From contig JAKOSS010000811.1 of NCBI GenBank assembly GCA_029777145.1, forward strand, positions 1-12,610: 12,610 nucleotides of DNA, written 5' to 3'. This DNA is from Acidobacteriota bacterium (lineage in GTDB: Bacteria; Acidobacteriota; Blastocatellia; Pyrinomonadales; Pyrinomonadaceae). A model generated the notes under the pieces. The model did no database searches and was not told the origin of the DNA. It worked only from the letters and a program-made list of their open reading frames with translations. Of the stretch, positions 6,771 through 12,610 are shown in pieces (the first letter of the stretch is position 1; every line of letters begins with the position of its first letter). Made by a program: the position numbers and the translations under genes.

Positions 6771-8257
6771 AGCCTTCGAATATTCTTATCAATGATGCCG
6801 GCGAGCCGAAATTGCTTGATTTCGGGATCTCGAAGTTTCTCGACAACGACGCAGATCGCTCGCAGGCGATCACGAATATCGGGGCGCTGACCCCGCAATA
6901 CGCATCGCCGGAACAGATCCGCGGCGAGAGTATCTCGACCGCATCCGACACCTACAGTCTCGGAGTCGTTCTCTTCAAGATTCTGACCGGAACCTTCCCG
7001 TACGACTTCCGCAACGGCGATTTCTATCAACAGATCACCGACACCGATCCGACCTTGCCAAGCAGCGCGGCGAAACCGGATGAACGCGCTCTCGTGCCGG
7101 ATCCGGCGCTGCTCAAAGGTGATCTGGACAACATTATTCTCAAGGCGATCCGTCGCGATCCGTCCGGGCGCTATCAAACTGTCGAACACCTTTCCGCGGA
7201 CATATCGAACTACCTCAATGGCTTCCCGGTCGAAGCGCGTCCCGCGACATTGTTTTACCGATCTCAGAAGTTCTTCGGGCGGCATCGGATCACCCTGCTG
7301 GCGGCTGCGTTGACGGTGATCGCTTTGCTCACCGGCCTCACCGTCGCGCTCTGGGAGGCGGACCGTGCAAACCGCCAGGCGGAGATCGCCGAGAACGCGC
7401 GACGACAAGCAGAGACCGAGGCAATGAGATCCAGACAAGCAGAGGAGCGGGCGGGAAAGATAACCGAGTTCATGCAGAAGATCATTTCTTACGCGAATCC
7501 CGGTCCGTACGCAGAAGGCTTGAAACTTGGCGGTCAGGCAAAGGTAATTGATGTCATGAATGAACTTAGCGAGAAGATCGAGAGCGAGTTCGTCGATCGT
7601 CTCGACATTCAAGCCGAGCTTCATCACAAGTTTGCCGAGGTCTATACGATGAACGAGCGGTTTGCGGAGGATGCAGGCCAACGACGGTTCTTCGGCGAGA
7701 AAGGGCTGTTTCACGCGCGTCGGGCGTTGGAATTGCGCAAATCAGTGTACGGCAGCGACCACGAACTCGTCGCCAAGGATATGTTCTATCTTTGGGCGAA
7801 CCTGCCCGGCGACTTCGACGAGTCGCATGCGAGACTGCTCGACGAAGCGATTCGGATAATGCGCCGGACGAATCCGAACAATCCGAATCTTCCCGAAATG
7901 CTGTCCGCATTCGCCAATCGAATGCACTTTGTCGGTTCCGATGACGAACAGGCCGTTTACTTCCAAACTGCGCGGCGAGATTCGGCGGCTGACCCGCTTT
8001 CGCTCGCCGACAGCTACTACGCCGAAGCGCTCGAGATCTTCAGGAACAACGGCCAAAGCGAGAGTTTCGGCGCGATCGGTGTAGAGTGCGAAGCGGCTCT
8101 TGTCGCCGCGAAGATGAAGAAAGCGGTCGACTCAAATTCTCACTACCTTACATGCACGAACGCGCTCGTGACCGAAACCGACGAAGCTCGCCGCAAACTT
8201 CTGACCGGTCTCGTCAAGGCGATCAGACAGGCAATCGAGGTGAAAGCCGATCGTTGA
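6677..8257 (+). CDS. Receptor Ser/Thr protein kinase, C-terminal part: catalytic loop, membrane segment, TPR-like sensor region
   Basis: Continuation of the kinase in the -1 frame, with no convincing start of its own (the first candidate is a TTG at 6704). In joined numbering it carries the catalytic loop HRDLKPSN at 207-214, DFG at 227-229, 'TPQYASPEQ' (APE-equivalent) at 251-259, and the C-lobe to about 360. A single transmembrane helix lies at about 384-404 (TLLAAALTVIALLTGLTVAL), then an Ala/Glu/Arg-rich coiled coil at about 405-443. The remaining helical region, about 445-705, is presumably periplasmic, as in related kinases where it forms TPR-like repeats; individual repeats are not crisp here. 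The topology is a cytoplasmic kinase with an external sensor or protein-binding domain. Next to an ECF43-like sigma factor, its probable target is that sigma factor (inference). It ends in TGA at 8255-8257, just before a hairpin at 8282-8303. Confidence 0.85.
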   Translation, partial: NLGLNKSLRLFIKVCDAVSFAHRNLVVHRDLKPSNILINDAGEPKLLDFGISKFLDNDADRSQAITNIGALTPQYASPEQIRGESISTASDTYSLGVVLFKILTGTFPYDFRNGDFYQQITDTDPTLPSSAAKPDERALVPDPALLKGDLDNIILKAIRRDPSGRYQTVEHLSADISNYLNGFPVEARPATLFYRSQKFFGRHRITLLAAALTVIALLTGLTVALWEADRANRQAEIAENARRQAETEAMRSRQAEERAGKITEFMQKIISYANPGPYAEGLKLGGQAKVIDVMNELSEKIESEFVDRLDIQAELHHKFAEVYTMNERFAEDAGQRRFFGEKGLFHARRALELRKSVYGSDHELVAKDMFYLWANLPGDFDESHARLLDEAIRIMRRTNPNNPNLPEMLSAFANRMHFVGSDDEQAVYFQTARRDSAADPLSLADSYYAEALEIFRNNGQSESFGAIGVECEAALVAAKMKKAVDSNSHYLTCTNALVTETDEARRKLLTGLVKAIRQAIEVKADR

Positions 8258-8276
8258 TCTCCCCCATCCGGCAATC

Positions 8277-8303
8277 AAAAAGGCGAGTCCGTCCGAACTC
8301 GCC
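8277..8303 (-). terminator. Intrinsic terminator of the tRNA gene
   Basis: GGCGAGT (8282-8288) pairs with ACTCGCC (8297-8303) around an 8-nt loop. On the minus strand the stem is followed directly by five T's (A's at 8277-8281), a good rho-independent terminator for the tRNA transcript. The kinase stop is 24 nt upstream on the other strand, so the hairpin may also slow plus-strand transcription, though no strong T-run follows in that direction. Confidence 0.75.
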
Positions 8304-8319
8304 CATTATCGTGATCTTT

Positions 8320-8396
8320 TGGTGGCGGGGGGGAGACTTGAACTCCCGACCTTGGGGTTATGAATCCCACGCTCTAACCAGCTGAGCTACCCAGCC
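8320..8396 (-). tRNA. tRNA-Met (anticodon CAT), with one acceptor-stem mismatch
   Basis: A 77-nt cloverleaf with encoded CCA. D stem GCTC/GAGC; anticodon CAT at 8360-8362 in loop TTCATAA; anticodon stem TGGGA/CCCCA, closed by an A-C pair; variable loop AGGTC; T stem GGGAG/CTCCC around TTCAAGT; discriminator A. The acceptor is GGCTGGG against CCCCGCC, so position 4 (T) faces C69 and does not pair; GGCGGGG would be the expected 5' strand. The G1-C72 pair argues against the initiator form; elongator Met is most likely, and tRNA-Ile2 (lysidine-modified CAT) is the alternative. Confidence 0.93.
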
Positions 8397-8407
8397 ACGA
8401 ATGATTG

Positions 8408-8435
8408 ATTATAGTTTCTGAAACGAAAAAATCAA
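8408..8435 (-). promoter_or_regulatory. Sigma-70 promoter of the tRNA gene
   Basis: On the minus strand, TTGATT (8430-8435) and TATAAT (8408-8413) are separated by 16 bp, near-consensus sigma-70 boxes. The predicted transcription start, near 8401, is about 5 nt upstream of the mature tRNA 5' end at 8396. Confidence 0.75.
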
Positions 8436-8492
8436 GCATTGTTTAGGATTCCGGATTCAACCCGGAACGCCTTTTGGACTGGTCAGCCGCGG

Positions 8493-8519
8493 ATTGCGCA
8501 GATGACGCAGATAGATCAG
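8493..8519. repeat. Three 9-bp-phased units, degenerate
   Basis: Three successive nonamers fit ATNNNNCAG (8493-8501, 8502-8510, 8511-8519). They lie in the 247-nt gap between the tRNA and the PEGA/TPR gene. The array is short and degenerate and may be chance or a decayed intergenic repeat. Apart from the two promoters, nothing else is recognisable in this gap. Confidence 0.3.
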
Positions 8520-8627
8520 TGAAAGAATCCTTTGGCTTCCGCGTCATAATCTGTCGGCCGGGGCGCGCACGATCCACGCTGAAACGATCGCCTCGCCGCC
8601 GACTGCGAGCAACGACCGCCGCTGTTC

Positions 8628-8633
8628 TATAAT
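8628..8633 (+). promoter_or_regulatory. TATAAT -10 box very close to the PEGA/TPR start codon
   Basis: A perfect TATAAT ends only 10 nt before the ATG at 8644, so transcription would start at about 8640 and leave a leader of about 4 nt. No strong Shine-Dalgarno or -35 hexamer is seen. This suggests a leaderless or nearly leaderless mRNA, unless the box is fortuitous. Confidence 0.4.
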
Positions 8634-8643
8634 CTCAGGGCAT

Positions 8644-9543
8644 ATGATCTTTCGCGCCACTGTTTTGTCTCTTCTTTTGATGCCGATCGCCGTTTTCGGG
8701 CAGTCGGTACGATCGCTGACCGTCGTGACCGAGCCGTCCGCGCGGGTCTGGATCGACGACGTCGAATACGGAACGACCGACTCGGACGGCCGGATCAAAT
8801 TTCGAACATTCGCGACCGGTGTTCACAAACTGCGTGTCCGTGCGACCGGATTCAAGGAAGTGACGCAGACGCTCGCGGCCGGCGGCGAGATCAGGGTCGC
8901 GCTCGTGAGATCGACCGACGAAGCGGAACTCGCGTTCCAAAAGGCCGAGGCCGAGTCGGACAAAGAAAAGGCCGTTGGACTTTACGAGAAGGCGATCAAG
9001 CTCCGACCGGCCTATCCCGAAGCATTTATTGGGCTTGCGCGCGTGCAGTCGTCGCTCGGCGACATTGACGAAGCGCTGAAGGCTGTCCGCGCGGCGAGGA
9101 AACTGAAGCCGGGATTCGCGCTCGCATCGACCGTCGAGGGCCGCATCCTGAAGGACGACGGCAAGGTCGATCAGGCGATCGCGAGTTTCAAGCGCGCGAT
9201 CACCGAAGGCCGCGGCGTGCAGCCGGAAGCGCATGCCGGGCTTGGATTGATCTATCGCGAGCGGGCCGAGTCTTCCGTCTCCGACGGCGATTCGGATGCG
9301 GCGACGGCGAATTATCTGCTCGCCGCGGGCGAACTTCAAAAGGCCGCGACGCAGCTCGCCGGCGCCCCGGATGCGATCACGATCTTCCAACTGCTTGGAG
9401 ACAGTTTCGAGCGTGCCGACAAATGGCCGGAAGCGATAAAGGTTTACGAACAGTTTTTGCGGGTATTTCCGGACGCGAATGAGGCCGAAATGTTCCGCTC
9501 ATTCATCGTCCAGGCGAAGAAGAGGATTTCAGGTAGCCAGTAG
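8644..9543 (+). CDS. Periplasmic PEGA-domain / TPR protein
   Basis: 299 aa. Residues 1-19 are a signal peptide (core VLSLLLMPIAVF, probable cut before Gln20, no lipobox Cys). Residues about 22-88 form a PEGA-like beta domain ('LTVVTEPSARVWIDDVEYGTTDSDGRIKF...GVHKLRVRATGF'), a family linked to cell-envelope surface binding. Residues about 93-295 are TPR helices: 'AVGLYEKAIKLRPAYPEAFIGLARVQSSLGDIDEAL' (110-145), 'KVDQAIASFKRAI' (174-186), and 'ITIFQLLGDSFERADKWPEAIKVYEQFLRVFPD' (245-277). It is probably a scaffold for envelope protein complexes; the partner is unknown. I kept the 8644 ATG because the next in-frame ATG (codon 13) would remove most of the signal peptide. The stop codon (9541-9543) falls inside a heptamer array, which also encodes the last residues (GSQ). 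Confidence 0.85.
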   Translation: MIFRATVLSLLLMPIAVFGQSVRSLTVVTEPSARVWIDDVEYGTTDSDGRIKFRTFATGVHKLRVRATGFKEVTQTLAAGGEIRVALVRSTDEAELAFQKAEAESDKEKAVGLYEKAIKLRPAYPEAFIGLARVQSSLGDIDEALKAVRAARKLKPGFALASTVEGRILKDDGKVDQAIASFKRAITEGRGVQPEAHAGLGLIYRERAESSVSDGDSDAATANYLLAAGELQKAATQLAGAPDAITIFQLLGDSFERADKWPEAIKVYEQFLRVFPDANEAEMFRSFIVQAKKRISGSQ

Positions 9544-9567
9544 GTGGTAGACAGTAGGCAGTAGTGC
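9533..9567. repeat. Heptamer array, five GTAGNNN units
   Basis: GTAG recurs at exact 7-bp phase five times: GTAGCCA, GTAGGTG, GTAGACA, GTAGGCA, GTAGTGC. It starts inside the 3' end of the PEGA/TPR gene and supplies its TAG stop. It is the first of several unrelated heptamer arrays in the 300-nt gap before alaS. Confidence 0.6.
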
Positions 9568-9615
9568 GATTGCGTTCAGGCCTTTGGGCGGTTGCGATTA
9601 TGAAGTCCCCGGACC

Positions 9616-9650
9616 AATCGCAAATCGGCATTCGAAAATCGCAAATTCTT
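9616..9650. repeat. Degenerate heptamer array, AATCGCA-like units
   Basis: Five successive heptamers: AATCGCA, AATCGGC, ATTCGAA, AATCGCA, AATTCTT. Two are identical and the others differ by a few bases, all in 7-bp phase. It is a weaker pattern than its neighbours and would not be convincing alone. Confidence 0.4.
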
Positions 9651-9740
9651 GCAAAGATCGTCCCGCCGCGGCCCGACTGCGATATTTCGACGGATTTCTG
9701 CATTTGGGCTTGCAAAACGACACAAAGAAGTTTCGGATTC

Positions 9741-9796
9741 GCTGATAGCTGATAGCTGATAGCTGATAGCTGATAGCTGATAGCTGATAGCTGATA
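9741..9796. repeat. Perfect heptamer tandem repeat, (GCTGATA)8
   Basis: Eight exact head-to-tail copies of GCTGATA (56 bp) in the convergent gap between the PEGA/TPR gene and alaS, directly followed by the palindrome ACGGATCCGT (9796-9805). The 7-bp period is not a multiple of three, and any reading frame through it is only a low-complexity artefact. Exact copies imply recent expansion, so copy number is probably variable between strains. Confidence 0.95.
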
Positions 9797-9820
9797 CGGA
9801 TCCGTTCGGGTCGCTTTCCG

Positions 9821-9848
9821 CTATCACCTATCAGTTTTCAGCTATTCC
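9821..9848. repeat. Inverted, degenerate heptamers at the alaS 3' end
   Basis: Four heptamers in phase: CTATCAC, CTATCAG, TTTTCAG, CTATTCC. CTATCAG is the reverse complement of CTGATAG, the unit of the eight-copy array at 9741-9796, so the two arrays can pair as a long imperfect hairpin between the convergent genes. The CTA at 9842-9844 is the alaS TAG stop on the other strand. A terminator role is possible but unproven. Confidence 0.5.
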
Positions 9849-12610
9849 GAAAGAGTCATTTCTTCGATCACGCCGAAGCTCGCATCGATCGCTTCCTGCA
9901 GCTTTCCGGGTTCGGATCCGCCGCCTTCGGCCATGTCGGGTTTGCCGCCGCCGCGTCCGCCGACGATCGGTGCCAGTTGCTGGACTATCGCGCCGGCCTT
10001 GATCTTTCCGGTCAGGTCGTCCGAGACGCGGACGATGAATCCGACCTTTTCGTCTTCGGCACGACCGAGGATCACGACTCCCGATTTCAGTTTTGCCATC
10101 AGCGTGTCGGAAAGATGGCGCATGCCGCCCTTGTCGAGTCCTTCGACGATCTTCGCGATGACCTTGACGCCGTTGACCTCGCGCGATTCGTCGCTGCCGG
10201 ACGCTCCGCCGACCGCGCCGGTCGCGATCTTCATTTTGAGTTCGTCGATCTCCTTGCGCGTGCGTTTGAGTTCTTCCTGGAGCCGTTCGATCGCGTTCGG
10301 CAACTGATCACGCTGCGTTTTGAGCGCCTGCAGCGAGCGGTCGATGAGCCGTTCGTCCTCTCGGAAGCGGTTGAATGCGTCGAACCCGGTGATGGCGCGG
10401 ATGCGGCGCACGCCGGATGCGATCGCCTCATCGGAGACGATCTTGAACGATCCGATGTCGCCCGTCGCGCGGACGTGCGTCCCACCGCAAAGCTCGCGCG
10501 AGAACTCGCCGCCGCCGACCGAAAGCACGCGGACCGCGGATCCGTATTTCTCGCCGAACAGCGCGACCGCGCCGGTGCGCATCGCGTCCTCGATCGCCAT
10601 CACGTTCGTGTTGACAGGCTCATTTTTGAGAATGTAGCGGTTGACGAGATCCTCGATCTCCTTGAGTTCCGTGTCCGAGATCGGCTGGTAATGCGTAAAG
10701 TCGAAGCGCAGGAAATTCGGCGCGACGACCGATCCCGCCTGCTTCACGTGCGAGCCGAGAACTTCCTTGAGCGCGGCGTGGACGAGATGCGTCGCCGTAT
10801 GATTGCGCCGCGTCGCGTCGCGCTTTTCGACGTCGACCGTCGCCGTTACGGTGTCGCCGACGCTGATCGAGCCGCTTTGAATCTTCGACTTGTGCAATAC
10901 GATCCCGGCGATCGGGGCGAAAGTGTCTGTGACGTGAGCGGTCACGGAGTGGTCGGTGGTCGGTGGTCGGTGGTCAGTTGATTCTGCGGAATTGCTGACC
11001 GATGATCCACTACCGGTTATAACTCCAACATCGCCGACCTGTCCGCCGGATTCGGCGTAAAAGGGAGTCTTATCGAGAATTATCAAACCCTCGTCGCCTT
11101 CGTTCAGTGCATCGACTCGAACATCATCTTTGATCAGCGCGAGAACCTTCGCGCCGTCGACCTCGGTTGTTTCGTATCCGCGGAAGACTGAGCGAACTGA
11201 GGTCCGCTCTAGGGCCGAATATATTGGCTTGATCGAATCAGGCTGTTTGGTTCTTCCAATTTCAGAATTCTGTTGGAGAAGTTGAATTGCAGTTTCTAGT
11301 TTCGCGATGAATTTGTCTTGATTGTCTATCAAATTCTCGACGGCGCCTTGTTGTTTGAAGTCGGCGACATACGCAGATCGACTTTGCGCAACGACAAAAA
11401 TCAAATCGGTGGGTAACCCGAATGTGTCTTTGATTGTCGCGAGTTCGTGAACGTAAAGATTTCGATCGGCCTCGATTTTTGAGTCAATCATTTCGTTAAG
11501 TTTCTTCAGCCCGACCGTCAGCGTCGCGCCGAAGCGTTCCTCTTCGAGCCGCACCATCTTGCCGATGAAATCGCGCTGTGTGATGAGTTCAGGATAGGCC
11601 TCGCCCATCAGTCCGACGACGAAGTTGCAGACCTGATTGAAGAACAGCGTTTCGAATCCGAGATGCTCGCGGCCGTGATAGATCGCGCGGCGCATGATCT
11701 TGCGCAAGACGTAATTCCGTCCCTCGTTTCCGGGCAGAATGCCGTCGGCGATCGCGAACGCCGTCGCGCGGGCGTGATCCGCGAGGACTCGAAGAGCGAA
11801 TCCCTCAGGCGAGTCGTAGTTATATTCGACGCCGGCGAGATCGGCCGCGAAATCGATGATCGGCTTGATCAGATCCGTGTCGTAGTTCGTCAAAACGCCT
11901 TGCAGAACGGCCGACAGACGCTCGAGCCCCGCGCCGGTATCGACCGACGGCGCCGGCAGCGGCGTCAGTTCGAAAACACCCTTTTCGACCTCGTTGCGCT
12001 CGAACTGCATGAAGACCAGATTCCAAATCTCCATCGTCGTGTCGCCCTCGCCGTTGACCCATTTTGCGTGGTTCTGCTCCGGGTCGTCGGGCGCGTCGCC
12101 CATGTAGTAGTGGATCTCGGAACACGGTCCGCACGGACCGGTGTCGCCCATCTGCCAGAAATTGTCCTTGCGGCCGAATCCGAGAACGCGCTCGGGCGGA
12201 GCGCCGGCCTTGATCCAAAGTTCGCGCGCTTCGTCGTCGGCCGGAACCTCGGCGTCGCCCTCGAAGACCGAGAACCAGAGCCGCTTCGGCTCGAGTTTCA
12301 GTTCGTTGACGAGGAAATCCCAGGCGAACCGGATCGCGTCCTCCTTGAAATAGTCGCCGAACGAGAAGTTCCCGAGCATTTCGAAGAAAGTGTGATGCCG
12401 CGCGGTCTTTCCGACCTCGTCGAGGTCGTTGTGCTTGCCGCCGGCGCGAATGCATTTCTGCGATGAAACCGCACGGGTGTAATCGCGCTTCTCGACGCCG
12501 GTGAAGACGTCCTTGAACTGGTTCATCCCGGCGTTCGTGAACAGCAGCGTCGGGTCGTTCGCCGGCAAGAGAGGCGACGAATGGACGATCTTGTGGCCGT
12601 TCTTTTCGAA
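9842..12610 (-). CDS. alaS: Alanyl-tRNA synthetase (about 15 N-terminal residues beyond right edge)
   Basis: Charges tRNA-Ala with alanine and hydrolyses mischarged Ser/Gly-tRNA-Ala in the cytoplasm. The frame is open to the right edge, where it begins FEKNGHKIVHSSPLLPANDPTLLFTNAGMNQFKD; homologues start about 15 residues earlier, so the TTG at 12568 is not the true start. In window numbering, residues 1 to about 365 are the class II aminoacylation and tRNA-binding region (with TGPCGPCSEIHYY). A bridging segment of about 370-470 is unusually AT-rich and divergent. Editing domain: HTATH (His604, His608) with CGGTH (Cys708, His712), the zinc/editing site. A coiled coil lies at about 760-800, and the Gly-rich C-Ala/DHHA1 domain ends with GGRGGGKPDMAEGGG. 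All key motifs are present, so the enzyme should work. An insertion near residues 540-560 is encoded partly by a heptamer repeat. The TAG stop lies in another heptamer array. Confidence 0.97.
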   Translation of the reverse strand, partial: FEKNGHKIVHSSPLLPANDPTLLFTNAGMNQFKDVFTGVEKRDYTRAVSSQKCIRAGGKHNDLDEVGKTARHHTFFEMLGNFSFGDYFKEDAIRFAWDFLVNELKLEPKRLWFSVFEGDAEVPADDEARELWIKAGAPPERVLGFGRKDNFWQMGDTGPCGPCSEIHYYMGDAPDDPEQNHAKWVNGEGDTTMEIWNLVFMQFERNEVEKGVFELTPLPAPSVDTGAGLERLSAVLQGVLTNYDTDLIKPIIDFAADLAGVEYNYDSPEGFALRVLADHARATAFAIADGILPGNEGRNYVLRKIMRRAIYHGREHLGFETLFFNQVCNFVVGLMGEAYPELITQRDFIGKMVRLEEERFGATLTVGLKKLNEMIDSKIEADRNLYVHELATIKDTFGLPTDLIFVVAQSRSAYVADFKQQGAVENLIDNQDKFIAKLETAIQLLQQNSEIGRTKQPDSIKPIYSALERTSVRSVFRGYETTEVDGAKVLALIKDDVRVDALNEGDEGLIILDKTPFYAESGGQVGDVGVITGSGSSVSNSAESTDHRPPTTDHSVTAHVTDTFAPIAGIVLHKSKIQSGSISVGDTVTATVDVEKRDATRRNHTATHLVHAALKEVLGSHVKQAGSVVAPNFLRFDFTHYQPISDTELKEIEDLVNRYILKNEPVNTNVMAIEDAMRTGAVALFGEKYGSAVRVLSVGGGEFSRELCGGTHVRATGDIGSFKIVSDEAIASGVRRIRAITGFDAFNRFREDERLIDRSLQALKTQRDQLPNAIERLQEELKRTRKEIDELKMKIATGAVGGASGSDESREVNGVKVIAKIVEGLDKGGMRHLSDTLMAKLKSGVVILGRAEDEKVGFIVRVSDDLTGKIKAGAIVQQLAPIVGGRGGGKPDMAEGGGSEPGKLQEAIDASFGVIEEMTLSE
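10950..10977. repeat. Heptamer array TGGTCGG inside alaS
   Basis: Three exact TGGTCGG units and a fourth, TGGTCAG, in phase. On the alaS strand they encode most of the peptide STDHRPPTTDH, which sits after the conserved 'AESGGQVGD-GVI' motif in a spot where other AlaS proteins have a shorter loop. Because the period is 7, only gains or losses of three units (21 bp) would keep the frame. Confidence 0.75.

Noticed and set aside
6620..7714. 364-codon minus-strand frame opposite the kinase gene
   Set aside because: Antisense shadow: the plus strand carries HRD, DFG, membrane and coiled-coil features in this interval.
8517..8544. Fourth copy of the shared promoter element upstream of the PEGA/TPR gene
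   Set aside because: TTCCGCGT is one base off the 3' block, but no TGTCA lies at the required spacing.
9741..9796. Possible CRISPR array
   Set aside because: Units are 7 bp with no spacers, and there are no cas genes; it is a simple tandem repeat.
9576..9827. Small minus-strand frame encoding a repeated SAISYQL peptide
   Set aside because: Product of the perfect heptamer repeat (21 nt = 7 codons); no ribosome-binding site or start context, so treated as non-coding.
12566..12568. TTG as the alaS start codon
   Set aside because: The frame continues upstream to the window edge with conserved AlaS sequence (FEKNGHKIVHSSPL), so the true start is outside the window.

Overview
The window looks like chromosomal DNA of a GC-rich, Gram-negative-type bacterium. 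It most resembles Acidobacteriota, and within them Blastocatellia/Pyrinomonadaceae. This is an inference from gene content: a TIGR02999-type ECF sigma factor beside a transmembrane Ser/Thr kinase, large secreted proteins built from PD40 + CARDB or beta-helix + FG-GAP-like repeats, and abundant heptanucleotide repeats. No rRNA or other decisive taxonomic marker is present.

Layout. (1) Positions 1-2717, minus strand: a large exported PD40 beta-propeller/CARDB protein whose C-terminus runs off the left edge. (2) 2858-5374, minus: a secreted beta-helix protein with six C-terminal FG-GAP-like repeats, followed by a terminator-like hairpin. (3) 5515-6084, plus: an ECF sigma factor, divergent from (2). 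(4) 6141-8257, plus: a receptor-type Ser/Thr kinase split in two frames at a run of ten A's. (5) 8320-8396, minus: tRNA-Met(CAT) with its own promoter and terminator. (6) 8644-9543, plus: a periplasmic PEGA/TPR protein. (7) 9544-9841: a convergent intergenic region packed with heptanucleotide repeats. (8) 9842-12610, minus: alaS, with about 15 N-terminal residues missing beyond the right edge.

The most notable feature is a possible self-contained signalling island in the left half. A spaced motif, TGTCA-N15-TTCCGCAT, occurs three times with identical geometry. Each copy lies just upstream of a start codon: the CARDB gene, the beta-helix gene and the kinase gene. The sigma-factor gene lacks the motif and has a TATAAT box instead. 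The sigma factor has a Thr-containing QPTE sequence where typical ECF factors carry the acidic DAED motif, as in sigma factors that are switched on by threonine phosphorylation. The model I infer is that the transmembrane kinase phosphorylates the sigma factor, which then transcribes the kinase gene and two surface/secreted proteins. The kinase reading frame is joined only if one A is gained, or the ribosome slips -1, at A10. This is a sequencing indel, a broken gene, or a slippage-controlled kinase.

The right half is mostly housekeeping, but the repeats are unusual. Several different heptamer units, all in 7-bp phase, lie between the PEGA/TPR gene and alaS and supply the stop codon of both genes. 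Another heptamer array is inside the alaS coding sequence, which also has a distinctly AT-rich, divergent segment.
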